Shown one piece after another: positions 25,369 through 33,818 of a stretch of DNA of 64,000 bases. Below the pieces are notes generated by a model. That model was not told the origin of the DNA and did not search any database. It saw only the letters and a program-made list of their open reading frames with translations. How positions within the stretch are numbered: position 1 is the stretch's first letter; each line of letters opens with the position of its first letter. Source of the stretch: Telluria beijingensis (GTDB lineage Bacteria; Pseudomonadota; Gammaproteobacteria; Burkholderiales; Burkholderiaceae_D); assembly GCF_030770395.1 (NCBI RefSeq), contig NZ_CP132480.1:4516870-4580869 (forward strand), written 5' to 3'. Made by a program: the position numbers and the translations under genes.

Positions 25369-28026
25369 TTACCAGTCGGCGCCGACCCGCACGCCGAACA
25401 TGCGCGGTTCGATGTACTGGCCAATCACGTAGCCCGGATCGACGATGCGCGCATTGGTCTTGGCGAAGGTGTCGGTCAGGTTGTTGACATAGACTTCGGC
25501 GCGCCACTGGCCGCTCGGCGACGTCAGGCGCAGCGAAGCATCGTAGGTCGCATAGGCGCCCTGCATATTGCCGACCTTCGCGTTATCCAGGTTCTGGATG
25601 CTGAAGTACATCTTGTCCTGCCAGCGCGCCGACACGCGTGGCGTCAGCTCGTAGTCGCCGGGCAGCGTGAAGCGCTGCGACATCTCGATGCGCGCCGTAT
25701 TGCGCGGCGCGTGCGGCAGGTCGTTGCCCACCACGTCGGCCGGGAAGCGGCCGACCAGCGCCGGGTTCGGGCCGGTGTAGCGCACGCAAGGGGCCACGCC
25801 ATAGGTCTCGCGGAACGGACCGCAAGGCACGTCGCGCCAGGTCTGGGTGTAGTCGGGATACGAGGCCACCTTGGCGCGCAGGTGCGAATACTGGAAGTTG
25901 ACTTCGGCGCCGGTCCAGGGACGGTATTTGCCTTCCAGTTCGAGGCCCGAGATCTTCGCCTCGGCTGCATTGGTGGTGCCGTACAGGACCGCCGAGTCGC
26001 ACGACGGGTTGGCGGCGGTGCACGGGATCGCCGGGATGATGCGGCCCATTTCCACCGCGCCGGTCATCTGCATGTCCTTGTAACGGCTGTGGAAGGCGGT
26101 GGCCGAGAACGACAGGCGGTTGTCCAGCATGCGGCCCTTGTAGCCGATCTCGAAATTGGTGAGCGTTTCGGGCTTCCATGGCAGGAAGGTGTAGTGCGGA
26201 CCCGGCTCGCGGTCGGCGCAGTTGCCGTTCAGGCCACGCGCGCAGATGTTCTGCTTGTCGCTGAAGCCGCCCGCCTTGTAGCCGGTGGACAGCGAGCCGA
26301 ATACGAAGTCGTTCGGCGTCAGCTGGTAGCTCAGGCCGAGGCGCCAGGTGAACTTGTTCCAGGAATCGCGGTTGCTGCTGACGTCAGGGATGATCGCCGG
26401 GTTCATGCCGGCCACGCCGTAATAGGCGCCCATCCCCGGTTTCAGGTCCGAGCTGTTGAAGAAGCGGCCCGGGATCGGCGTGTACTGGCCCTGGAAGTAG
26501 GAATACGGATCGCCCGTGGTGCCCGAATCGTAGAACTTGCCGTCCTTGTCTTCGCGCACGTCGCGCGTCATGCGTCCGCCCAGGGTCAGGTTCCATTTCG
26601 GTGCGAACGCCCAGTCGAACTGGCTGAATGCGGCCATCGAGGTCGACTGTCGATCGGTCTGGCTGTACAGGTTGTAGTACGGCGCGCCGGGCGCATTGAC
26701 CATGGCCGAGATCGAATCCTCGCCGAACTCGATCGCATTCTTCTCGTGCATGTAGAACAGGCCCGTCACGTAGCGCAGCGTGCCCTGTTCGCCGCGCAGT
26801 TGCAGCTCCTGGACGGTGGTCTTGAACTTCGACGAGTTGGTGAAACCGGCCGAATCGTTGACGAAGCCGCCGTAGATATTGATGTCCTCGGCCAGCGGCT
26901 GGTAGCCCGAGTCGCCGTCGCGGATCTGGCGCCGCTTCTGCACCGAGTGCGAGGCATTGTATTCGACGGTCGCGTTCGGGTTCAGGTTCCAGGTGAAGCG
27001 GCTGCGCCAGGTGTCGATGCTCCAGTCCAGCTCACCGGGCACGTTGATCTTCACGTCCCACTGGTCGCCCGGACAGGCGTAGGCGGTGCCGGCCGCCATC
27101 TTGCAGTCCTTGAGGGCGATGTCGCCGGCGCCCTTGTTGGTATAGCGCTCGTAGGCGCCCAGCCATTCGAGGTCGTTGGTGACCTTCCAGCGGCCCTGCA
27201 GGCGCGCCGCCCATTCGTCCTTGTTCATATAGGCCTCGTCGGCCCCCACCTTGCGGTTATGGCGCTGGTCGACGTCGGGGATGATGTTGCCGGCCCCGTC
27301 GCGCGCCGGCGTGACGCCGAACTGCGGGAAGTCGGCCGCGTAGAAGTCCTGCTGCTGATTCAGGTAGCTGTCGCGCTTGATCGCCATCATGGTGGCGCGC
27401 ATCGCGAAATTGTCGCTGATCGGGATGTTCTGGGCTGCGGTCACCTGGCGCAGGTCGTAGCGGCCGACGGTCAGGGTGCCATGGCCTTCGGTCGAGCCGA
27501 ACTGCGGCTTGGCCGGGATGATGTTGATGCTGCCGCCGGTGGCATTACGGCCGAACAGCGTTCCCTGCGGGCCGCGCAGCACCTCGATCTGCTCCAGGTC
27601 GAACAGCAGGGCCAGCGCCGACTGCGGGCGCGGGGTATAGATGCCGTCCACGTTCAGGCTCACCGCCGGGTTGCCGATCTCGGTGAAGTCGTTGCTGCTC
27701 ACGCCGCGGATCGAGATCTTGACGCCCGAGCTGCCGTCGGTGGCGCTGCCCAGCTGCAGGTTGGGCACTTCGCCGCTCAGGCCGCGCACGTCGGTAATGC
27801 CCTTGCGGGTCAGCTCGTCCTGGGTGACGGCGGTGACCGAGACCGGCGTCCTGAGAAGCGAGGTGGTATGGCGGGTGGCCGTCACCACGACTTCGGGGAT
27901 CGCGTCGGCGTCTACCGCGGGTGCAGCCGGAGCGGCCTGCTGGGCCAAGGCCGGCAAGGCAGCGCAGGCGCACAGGCCGGCGACCGCCATACTGATGAGT
28001 GTCTTTTTTGGTTTTAATTGGGACAT
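25369..28026 (-). CDS. TonB-dependent receptor, likely for amino-sugar oligosaccharides
   Basis: Predicted 885-residue outer-membrane receptor. Signal peptide to PALAQQA, then a TonB-box-like EVVVTATRHTTSLL, plug motifs SVTAVTQDEL, VKISIRGVSSNDF and IEVLRGPQGTLFGRNATGG, and a long barrel ending RMFGVRVGADW (aromatic C-terminus). The ATG follows AGGAG. It is the second gene of the block starting with the FucP/NagP-type permease and followed by the lipoprotein, binding proteins and hexosaminidase, so it probably imports chitin- or glycan-derived oligosaccharides. The family also contains siderophore receptors; gene context decides here. Confidence 0.9.
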   Translation of the reverse strand: MSQLKPKKTLISMAVAGLCACAALPALAQQAAPAAPAVDADAIPEVVVTATRHTTSLLRTPVSVTAVTQDELTRKGITDVRGLSGEVPNLQLGSATDGSSGVKISIRGVSSNDFTEIGNPAVSLNVDGIYTPRPQSALALLFDLEQIEVLRGPQGTLFGRNATGGSINIIPAKPQFGSTEGHGTLTVGRYDLRQVTAAQNIPISDNFAMRATMMAIKRDSYLNQQQDFYAADFPQFGVTPARDGAGNIIPDVDQRHNRKVGADEAYMNKDEWAARLQGRWKVTNDLEWLGAYERYTNKGAGDIALKDCKMAAGTAYACPGDQWDVKINVPGELDWSIDTWRSRFTWNLNPNATVEYNASHSVQKRRQIRDGDSGYQPLAEDINIYGGFVNDSAGFTNSSKFKTTVQELQLRGEQGTLRYVTGLFYMHEKNAIEFGEDSISAMVNAPGAPYYNLYSQTDRQSTSMAAFSQFDWAFAPKWNLTLGGRMTRDVREDKDGKFYDSGTTGDPYSYFQGQYTPIPGRFFNSSDLKPGMGAYYGVAGMNPAIIPDVSSNRDSWNKFTWRLGLSYQLTPNDFVFGSLSTGYKAGGFSDKQNICARGLNGNCADREPGPHYTFLPWKPETLTNFEIGYKGRMLDNRLSFSATAFHSRYKDMQMTGAVEMGRIIPAIPCTAANPSCDSAVLYGTTNAAEAKISGLELEGKYRPWTGAEVNFQYSHLRAKVASYPDYTQTWRDVPCGPFRETYGVAPCVRYTGPNPALVGRFPADVVGNDLPHAPRNTARIEMSQRFTLPGDYELTPRVSARWQDKMYFSIQNLDNAKVGNMQGAYATYDASLRLTSPSGQWRAEVYVNNLTDTFAKTNARIVDPGYVIGQYIEPRMFGVRVGADW

Positions 28027-28127
28027 CGGACTGCTCCTGGACTAGATGAAAAAGGGAGTACCGCGCGGCGGCGCCGTGCGGGGAAAGCCTGGTTGCAAGA
28101 GAGAGCGGATGGTGGACGGGGAGCGCC

Positions 28128-29501
28128 TCAAGCCCCGCCGTCCCTGGCGCCGCCCCAGCGGCGCAGCGTGTGGCCGTGGGCCGCGTACCAGAGAATCAAG
28201 GCATAGCAAGGCAGCATCATCCAGTAGGCGCTGCGCGAACCGCCAAGGTCGGCCAGGTGGCCATACACGAGCGGCAGCAGCGCGCCGCCGGAGATCGCCA
28301 TCACGAGGATGGCCGAACCACTGGCGGTATGACGCCCGAGACCCTGGAGTGCGAGCGGCCAGATGGCCGGCCAGACCATGGCATTGGCCAGGCCTAGCAA
28401 GGCCAGGTACATGACGCTGTCGGGCACCAGCGGCACGCCCAGCCAGCCGACCAGCAGACGCGACACGTCCTGGTCGACGCTCGATCCGAGCGCGACGCCG
28501 ATCGTGAGCAGGATGCCGGCGACGGCCGACAGCAGCAGCGCGCGCTGCTGCGACAGGTAGCGCGGGATCGCCACCACCCCGATCAGGTAGCCGATCACCA
28601 TGCACATCATGGTGTACGAGGTCAGCACGCCGAAGTTCGCGACCGCGAGTTCATGTCCATACAGGCCGATGGTGTCGCCGGCGATCACCTCCACGCCGAC
28701 GTAGGCGAACAGCGCCAGGGAACCCAGCACCAGTTGCGGGAACTGCAGCACGCCGCTGCGTACGGCGGCCGGGTGCTTGCCATCGGCGACGGTGCCAGCA
28801 TCGGTCTCGGGCGGGATATCGCGCAGGCTAGAGAAGTGAATGAAGGCCATGATCGCGAACAGCAGCCCCGCCATGCAGGCATACGGGAACACCAGGCGTT
28901 GCGACAGGCCGGCGCGCATGGCGTCGCGCGCCGCCGGGTCCAGTGCTTCCAGCGCCGTGTGTGAGAAGCTGTCGATATCGGCCAGCATCAGGCTGGCGAA
29001 CACCAGCGGCACGACGACGCCGGCGCCCTTGTTGAACAGGCCCATGATACTGATGCGCATGGCCGCGCTCTCGCGCGGGCCGATGCAGACGATGTAGGGG
29101 TTGATGGCGGTCTGCATCAGGGTCATGCCGCTGGCCAGCGTGAACAGCGCGACCAGGAACAGTTCGTAGCGCGCGCTCTGGGCGGCCGGGATGAACAGCA
29201 AGGCGCCCGCGCCCATGACGCCCAGGCCCAGGGTCATGCCCTTCTTGTATCCGGTGCGCCGCAGCACGGCGGCCGACGGCAGCGCCATCACGGTATAGGC
29301 GATGTAGAAGGCGAACGTCACCCACAGCGCCTGGAAGTTGTTCAGGCCACAGACGATTTTGAGGAAAGGCACCAGCGAGCCGTTCAGCCAGGTGACAAAA
29401 CCGAGGATGAAGAACAGCAGGCCCACGAACAGCATGGCCACCACCACGTTGCGCTTCGCGTCCATGCGGAGCTGGTCTGGTCGTTCCATGCTCATTTCCA
29501 T
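28128..29501 (-). CDS. nagP: FucP-family sugar MFS transporter, NagP-like
   Basis: Predicted 457-residue sugar:H+ symporter with about 12 membrane segments. FucP/GluP/NagP landmarks: FFILGFVTWLNGSLVPFLK in segment 1 (with the conserved Asn region), GMTLMQTAINPYIVCIGP, GLFNKGAGVVVPLVFASL and VGVEVIAGDTIGLYG. First gene of the minus-strand block. With a secreted GH20 enzyme four genes downstream, GlcNAc (NagP) is the most likely substrate; glucose, galactose and fucose carriers of the same family are the alternative. Three ATGs occur at codons 1, 3 and 5; the first is used. A 10-bp palindrome (29589-29598) lies 87 nt upstream. Confidence 0.8.
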   Translation of the reverse strand: MEMSMERPDQLRMDAKRNVVVAMLFVGLLFFILGFVTWLNGSLVPFLKIVCGLNNFQALWVTFAFYIAYTVMALPSAAVLRRTGYKKGMTLGLGVMGAGALLFIPAAQSARYELFLVALFTLASGMTLMQTAINPYIVCIGPRESAAMRISIMGLFNKGAGVVVPLVFASLMLADIDSFSHTALEALDPAARDAMRAGLSQRLVFPYACMAGLLFAIMAFIHFSSLRDIPPETDAGTVADGKHPAAVRSGVLQFPQLVLGSLALFAYVGVEVIAGDTIGLYGHELAVANFGVLTSYTMMCMVIGYLIGVVAIPRYLSQQRALLLSAVAGILLTIGVALGSSVDQDVSRLLVGWLGVPLVPDSVMYLALLGLANAMVWPAIWPLALQGLGRHTASGSAILVMAISGGALLPLVYGHLADLGGSRSAYWMMLPCYALILWYAAHGHTLRRWGGARDGGA

Positions 29502-29588
29502 GCTGCAGGGCCTTGCGCTGCGGGCGCTGGAAGCATGCGGGCCGCGTGCGGGCCGGTGTCGGTGGTGCGATGCATAGATGTCCCCTTG

Positions 29589-29598
29589 TTATCGATAA
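29589..29598. promoter_or_regulatory. Short palindrome upstream of the sugar permease
   Basis: TTATCGATAA is an exact 10-bp palindrome centred on CG, 87 nt before the permease start. It could be a small operator core, but symmetry does not extend further. The rest of the 374-bp gap 29502-29875 is AT-rich non-coding DNA. It also contains CTTTACAAA twice (29706-29714 and 29769-29777) and a GC-rich hairpin. Confidence 0.3.
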
Positions 29599-29723
29599 TT
29601 CATGCTAGCAGCGGTGCAACACCGCGTCCAACCTCGACCGAGGAAAACATAAGCATTTGATTTTATTGGGATATCGCTGAGATCCTTCTTAGCTCTGCAA
29701 CATTTCTTTACAAAGGAAGGCGT

Positions 29724-29749
29724 GCCGCGCAGCTTTTCCGCTGCGCGGC
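29724..29749. terminator. GC-rich hairpin downstream of the ABC ATPase gene
   Basis: Perfect 10-bp stem GCCGCGCAGC / GCTGCGCGGC with a TTTTCC loop. It lies about 125 nt after the stop of the minus-strand ABC ATPase gene and before the permease operon. No clear T-run follows on either strand, so it may be a weak or Rho-assisted terminator, or a REP-like hairpin. Confidence 0.4.
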
Positions 29750-29875
29750 TGTCGTTGCGCTTGCAAAACTTTACAAAACGACGCGAACTATTACAGAAGT
29801 GTGACTCGATGACCACAGACGGGCGGTCATGAACTGGCGGGATGATGGACCTTCAGTAAGGACAGCATGCCGTTC

Positions 29876-30694
29876 TCAGCGATCGGCGTCTTCCCCCCGC
29901 TCGCCGAAATCGGCCAGCAAGCCGTCGCGCAGCGCGACGAATTGCGCGTCGCGCCGCTGGCGCGGATGCGGCAGCGGGACGTCCTGGATGCGCCGCACGC
30001 GCCCGGGTCGGGCTTCCAGCACCACCACCCGGTCGGCCAGGTACACCGCTTCTTCGATGTCGTGGGTCACCATCAGCATCGTGATGCCCTCTTGCTGCCA
30101 CAGGCGGCGCAACTCCTTCTGCATGTGCAGGCGCGTCAATGCGTCCAGTGCGCCCAGCGGTTCGTCCAGCAGCAGTATCTCGGGCCGGCCCACCAGCGCA
30201 CGCGCGATTGCGGCGCGCTGCGACATGCCGCCCGAGAGCTGGTGTGGATAGGCGCCGGCGAAGCCGTCCAGGCCCACGCGCGCAATCTCGGCCGCCACCC
30301 GCTGGCGGCGTTCGGCGGCAGGAACGTTGGTATTGGTGAAGGCCATCTCCACGTTCTGCTCCACCGTCAACCAGGGAAACAGGCGGTGGTCCTGGAAGAT
30401 CAGGCCCCGTTCGAGGGTCGGGCCGTCGATCGGCACGCCGTCGTGCAGCAGGCTGCCCTGGTAGTCGGGATCGAGCCCGGCCAGCAGGCGCAGCAGGGTC
30501 GACTTGCCGCAGCCCGAACCGCCGACGATGGCGACGAATTCGCCCGGTTCGACGGTCAGCGAGATATCGTCCAGCACCAGCAGCGACTCGCCCTCGAGCG
30601 GGAACGATTTGCTGACGTGATCGATGCGCAGGCCGGCGCCGCGCCGGGTCGTGGCCGCGAGATGATTCTTGTCTACCAGCGTAGCGAGCGTCAT
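29876..30694 (-). CDS. ABC transporter ATPase, nitrate/sulfonate/taurine type
   Basis: Predicted 272-residue ATPase of the SsuB/TauB/NrtD group. Walker A IVGGSGCGKSTLLRLLAGL (about residues 66-84), Q-loop GLIFQDHRLFPWLTV, signature LSGGMSQRAAIARAL, Walker B EILLLDEPLGALDALTR and switch His in MLMVTHDIEEAVYLAD. The start MTLATLVDK overlaps the MFS stop (ATGA). It energises the permease pair encoded upstream. The substrate-binding protein usual for this class is missing from the window. Confidence 0.92.
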   Translation of the reverse strand: MTLATLVDKNHLAATTRRGAGLRIDHVSKSFPLEGESLLVLDDISLTVEPGEFVAIVGGSGCGKSTLLRLLAGLDPDYQGSLLHDGVPIDGPTLERGLIFQDHRLFPWLTVEQNVEMAFTNTNVPAAERRQRVAAEIARVGLDGFAGAYPHQLSGGMSQRAAIARALVGRPEILLLDEPLGALDALTRLHMQKELRRLWQQEGITMLMVTHDIEEAVYLADRVVVLEARPGRVRRIQDVPLPHPRQRRDAQFVALRDGLLADFGERGEDADR

Positions 30695-31887
30695 GGGGTT
30701 TCTCCTTGTTTCAGTTGTTGGTAGAGCCAGGCCGCCAGCCAGGGCAGCGTCCACAGCAAAAATACATTGCGCAGGCCGACCAGGTCGCCCAGGCGGCCCG
30801 CAGCCAGCGCACCGACGGTGCCGGCGGCCATGCCCAGCAGGGTCAGGTGGGCCGAGACGCGCGCCTTGTCGACCGGCGCGTGGGCGATGCGGCTGGTGTT
30901 GACCAGCGCATTCACGCCCAGGCCCAGCCCCAGCAGGCTCGATGCGACGAGGTAGCTGGCGGTGGTCGGGTACAGCCCGAGCAGCACCAGCGCCGCCATG
31001 ATCGCCAGGTGGGCGGCGCCGTAGATGCGGTCGCGGTGCGGGCTGCCCAGCACCGCATTGCCCAGGCCGAGCAGCACCGCCACGAAGCTGATCCCCTGCA
31101 CCGCAATCAACCACACCGCGTGGTCCTGCGGCCAGTGCAGCACCTGGATCGCAAGCAGGATCGAGAACACGCCCACGCTCGACGCGGTAAAACTGGCCAG
31201 CACTTCGAACAGGTAGGTCGTGCGCACCACGGGAAGGCGCAGCAGCGCGCGCCAGGCGGCGACGTCGGCGCCCTTGCCTTGCCCGCGCTGCCCGGTATGG
31301 TCGGGCAGCACCTGCCAGCCCAGCACTGCCAGGATGGCGAACATCAGTGCCGAGACATAGAAACCGCCGGTCAGGCCCAAGTGGGCGATCACGTAGTTAC
31401 CGGTCAGCGGGCCGGCGAACTGGATGCCGAGCATCAGGGTACCCTTGTACCATCCGGCCTTGCCCTGCCCCAGTTCGGGCAGGCGCACCAGGAACACGGT
31501 GCTCATCGCCACGATGCGCAGCGCAATGCACAGGCCGACCAGGAACATCAGCACCGCCACCCACTGCCAGCCGGGGAGCCAGGGCAGGATGCAGAACAGG
31601 GCCGACAGCGTCAGGCTGATCGCCGCATACAGGAATTTCGGATTGCCGCGCGCCAGGATGCGCCCGGCCGGCAGGGTGCCGAGCGCCATTGCGGCCGTCT
31701 CGGCGCTGCTGATCAGGGCCAGCTGGAAGTTGGTGACGCCCAGGTGCAGGCCGAACATCGTGGCCAGCACCTTGTTCATCCCGATCGTCATCCCCGACAG
31801 CATGGTCAGGCCGATGAAGCCGACCAGGAATCGCCGCAACTCCTGCGGGGCGAACAGCGGCGCGCTGGCCGGACCGGCGCCGCCCAT
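30691..31887 (-). CDS. MFS transporter inside the ABC operon
   Basis: Predicted 398-residue, about 12-segment MFS protein. The N-terminal segment FLVGFIGLTMLSGMTIGMNK is followed by ALISSAETAAMALGTLPAGR and a Gly/Leu-rich second half. It starts one base inside the permease stop (TGATG) and ends overlapping the ATPase start (ATGA), so it is firmly embedded in an ABC importer operon. That is unusual: it may export a product or import a related substrate. No substrate motif is recognised. Confidence 0.8.
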   Translation of the reverse strand: MGGAGPASAPLFAPQELRRFLVGFIGLTMLSGMTIGMNKVLATMFGLHLGVTNFQLALISSAETAAMALGTLPAGRILARGNPKFLYAAISLTLSALFCILPWLPGWQWVAVLMFLVGLCIALRIVAMSTVFLVRLPELGQGKAGWYKGTLMLGIQFAGPLTGNYVIAHLGLTGGFYVSALMFAILAVLGWQVLPDHTGQRGQGKGADVAAWRALLRLPVVRTTYLFEVLASFTASSVGVFSILLAIQVLHWPQDHAVWLIAVQGISFVAVLLGLGNAVLGSPHRDRIYGAAHLAIMAALVLLGLYPTTASYLVASSLLGLGLGVNALVNTSRIAHAPVDKARVSAHLTLLGMAAGTVGALAAGRLGDLVGLRNVFLLWTLPWLAAWLYQQLKQGETP

Positions 31888-32657
31888 CAGGCTGACCTTC
31901 CACGCACCAGCAGCCGCGCCGCGCGCGCGAACGCCAGGTTCAGCACCAGCGCCAGCAGCGCGATCACCAGCACCGACAGCAGCACCACGTCCATGCGGCC
32001 GGTCTGCTCGCTCACCAGCAGCAGCGAACCGATGCCCGGCGCGGCCGCGAACAGCAATTCGCCGCCCAGGCAGGCCAGCCAGGCGAAGACCTGGGCGTGG
32101 GTGACGCCGGTGATGATGGCCGGTAGCGCCGCCGGCAGCAGCACGCGGCGGAACATCTGGCCGCGGGTCAGCGTCAGCATGGCGCCCACTTCGCGGTAGC
32201 GCAGGTCGACCTGGCGCATGCCCTCGAAGGTATTCAGCACCGTTGGATAGAAGGCCGCGATCCCGATGATCAGGAGCTTGGCGAATTCGCCGCTGCCGGC
32301 CCACAGCGCGATCAACGGCACCAGGCCCAGGAGCGGCACCTGGCGGATGCTGTGGTACAGCGGCCCGACCAGGCGTTCGGCGATGCGCGACTGCGCCATC
32401 AGGGTGCCGGTGGCGATGCCGAGCAGCGCGCCACACACCAGTCCCGTCAAGGCGCGCTCCAGGCTGGCGCCGACGTGCAGCGCCAGCGTGCCGTCCGCGA
32501 CCAGTTGCTGCGCGCCGGTCCACAGCTGTTCGAGCGGCACGAAGACATAGGCGGCGCTGGCGCCGCGGCCGGACGCCCATTGCCAGGCGAGCAGCAGCAG
32601 CGCCGGCAGCAGCAGGCCACGCAATGCCGCGCCGGCACCATTCCATAGCGATTTCAT
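31887..32657 (-). CDS. ABC transporter permease, SsuC type
   Basis: Predicted 256-residue inner-membrane permease with about 6 segments. The BPD transport signature with the EAA loop reads YREVGAMLTLTRGQMFRRVL followed by LPAALPAIITG; the N-terminal part has LERALTGLVCGALLGIATG and the coupling helices follow PLLGLVPLIALWAG. It lies 13 nt downstream of the truncated partner permease. Together they would form the channel of a nitrate/sulfonate/taurine-like importer. Confidence 0.88.
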   Translation of the reverse strand: MKSLWNGAGAALRGLLLPALLLLAWQWASGRGASAAYVFVPLEQLWTGAQQLVADGTLALHVGASLERALTGLVCGALLGIATGTLMAQSRIAERLVGPLYHSIRQVPLLGLVPLIALWAGSGEFAKLLIIGIAAFYPTVLNTFEGMRQVDLRYREVGAMLTLTRGQMFRRVLLPAALPAIITGVTHAQVFAWLACLGGELLFAAAPGIGSLLLVSEQTGRMDVVLLSVLVIALLALVLNLAFARAARLLVRGRSA

Positions 32658-32670
32658 CGTATTCTCCGCA

Positions 32671-33257
32671 TCAACGGCGCTGCCAGCGCATCAGCCACGC
32701 TTCGAGCAGGCGGAAGCCCCGGTCCAGCGCCAGGCCGACCAGGCCAGTGAGCACCACGCCCACCATCACGACGTCGAGCCGGAACATCTGGCGCGCCATC
32801 TCCATCATCTGCCCGAGGCCATTCTCGGCCGCCAGCAGCTCGGCGCCGACCAGCACCATCCACGAGCGGCCCAGGGCCAGCCGCACCCCGGTCAGGGTGT
32901 CGGGCACGATCGCCGGCAGCACCACCTTGCGGATCGCCTGCAGGCGCGAGAAGCGCAGCACCGCCGCCACCTCCAGGTAGCGCACCGGCAGGTTCCTGAC
33001 CGCGTCGTGGACGGACAGCGCCACGATGAAGAAGCTGGCCTTGGCTACGATGACGACCTTGAAGGTTTCGCCGATGCCGAATACCAGGATGAATAGCGGG
33101 ATCAGGGCCACCGAAGGAATCTGGCGCAGCACCTGGAAGGTCGGCGCCGTATAGGCATCCAGCCGCGGCGACAGGCCCACCAGCAGGCCGAAGGCGATCC
33201 CGGCCACGCTGCCGAAGCCGAAGCACGATACCAGGCGCACCAGGCTGATCGAGATGA
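32671..33257 (-). pseudogene. 5'-truncated ABC permease (SsuC type) cut by the IS element
   Basis: The reading frame enters directly from the IS end (IISISLVRLVSCFGFGS) and continues for about 195 residues to a normal C-terminus (FRLLEAWLMRWQRR). It keeps the EAA region (YLEVAAVLRFSRLQAIRKVV) and FILVFGIGETFKV. Compared with full-length SsuC-type permeases (about 260 residues), the signal/first membrane segment of roughly 65-70 residues is missing. The missing part is not present on the far side of the IS. An internal GTG at 33240 could start a shorter protein, but without the first segment it is unlikely to work. The gene was probably first or second in its operon. Confidence 0.82.
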
Positions 33258-33278
33258 TGTGACCCCTTGAAGTGAGAC
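33255..33278 (+). repeat. IS left terminal inverted repeat
   Basis: Begins TGATGTGACCCCTTGAAG and pairs with the repeat at 34662-34685, with two mismatches in 24 positions. It abuts the truncated permease frame. Confidence 0.8.
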
Positions 33279-33296
33279 TCCACTTCCAGGGGTCTT

Positions 33297-33818
33297 ATGA
33301 AGTACGACGAGCAGTTCAAATTTTCAGCCGTTGAGGCCTACTTGTCTGGGTCAGTATGCTTCACGAAAGTAGCGCAGCAGTTCGAAATTTCCGCATCATT
33401 GTTGCGTTCATGGGTGGGACGCTACCGCCTCCATGGCATAGCTGGGCTAGCGATGAGAGTGTGGAACGCTCACAGTGCCGAGTTCAAGCTGTCGGTCCTG
33501 AAACACATGTGGGACAATGCGCTGTCCTATCGACAGACCGCAGCTGTGTTCAATCTTCCTAACGCATCCCACATCGGCGAATGGGAGCGGCGGCACAAGC
33601 AAGGCGGTTTCGAGGGTTTGAAACGACGCCGTAACGAAAATCCCAAAATGAAGGCTCCGCCGACTCCCCCCGTCCGTGTCCCAGTGGACGAGAAGAACTG
33701 CTCACATGACGACCTTGTAGACGAGGTCAAGCGGCTTCGTGCGGAGAATGCCTACCTAAAAAAGCTCAAAGCCTTAGTCGAGTCGAAGCCGTTTGCGCCA
33801 GCGAAAAAGCGCAAGTAA
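33297..33818 (+). CDS. IS3-family transposase OrfA
   Basis: Predicted 173-residue DNA-binding subunit. Two helix-turn-helix units are visible: KVAQQFEISASLLRSWVGRY (about residues 24-43) and a second around YRQTAAVFNLPNASHIGEWE. A leucine-zipper-like coil near the end (DLVDEVKRLRAENAYLKKLK) is used for multimerisation in this family. It ends with AAA AAG codons of a probable slippery site. Length and plan fit IS150-like OrfA. Confidence 0.9.
   Translation: MKYDEQFKFSAVEAYLSGSVCFTKVAQQFEISASLLRSWVGRYRLHGIAGLAMRVWNAHSAEFKLSVLKHMWDNALSYRQTAAVFNLPNASHIGEWERRHKQGGFEGLKRRRNENPKMKAPPTPPVRVPVDEKNCSHDDLVDEVKRLRAENAYLKKLKALVESKPFAPAKKRK
33804..33809 (+). promoter_or_regulatory. Probable programmed -1 frameshift site (orfA/orfB)
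   Basis: The AAA AAG codon pair near the end of orfA, preceded by G, is the Lys-Lys slippery type used by IS150-group elements. A -1 shift leads straight into the open orfB frame (AQVILELRLEHGLAYLLEAA), with no stop in between. Confidence 0.6.

Noticed and set aside
29589..29816. Short minus-strand open frame of 75 codons in the permease upstream region
   Set aside because: AT-rich, no ribosome site, no recognisable motif and it overlaps the palindrome and hairpin; treated as regulatory DNA.
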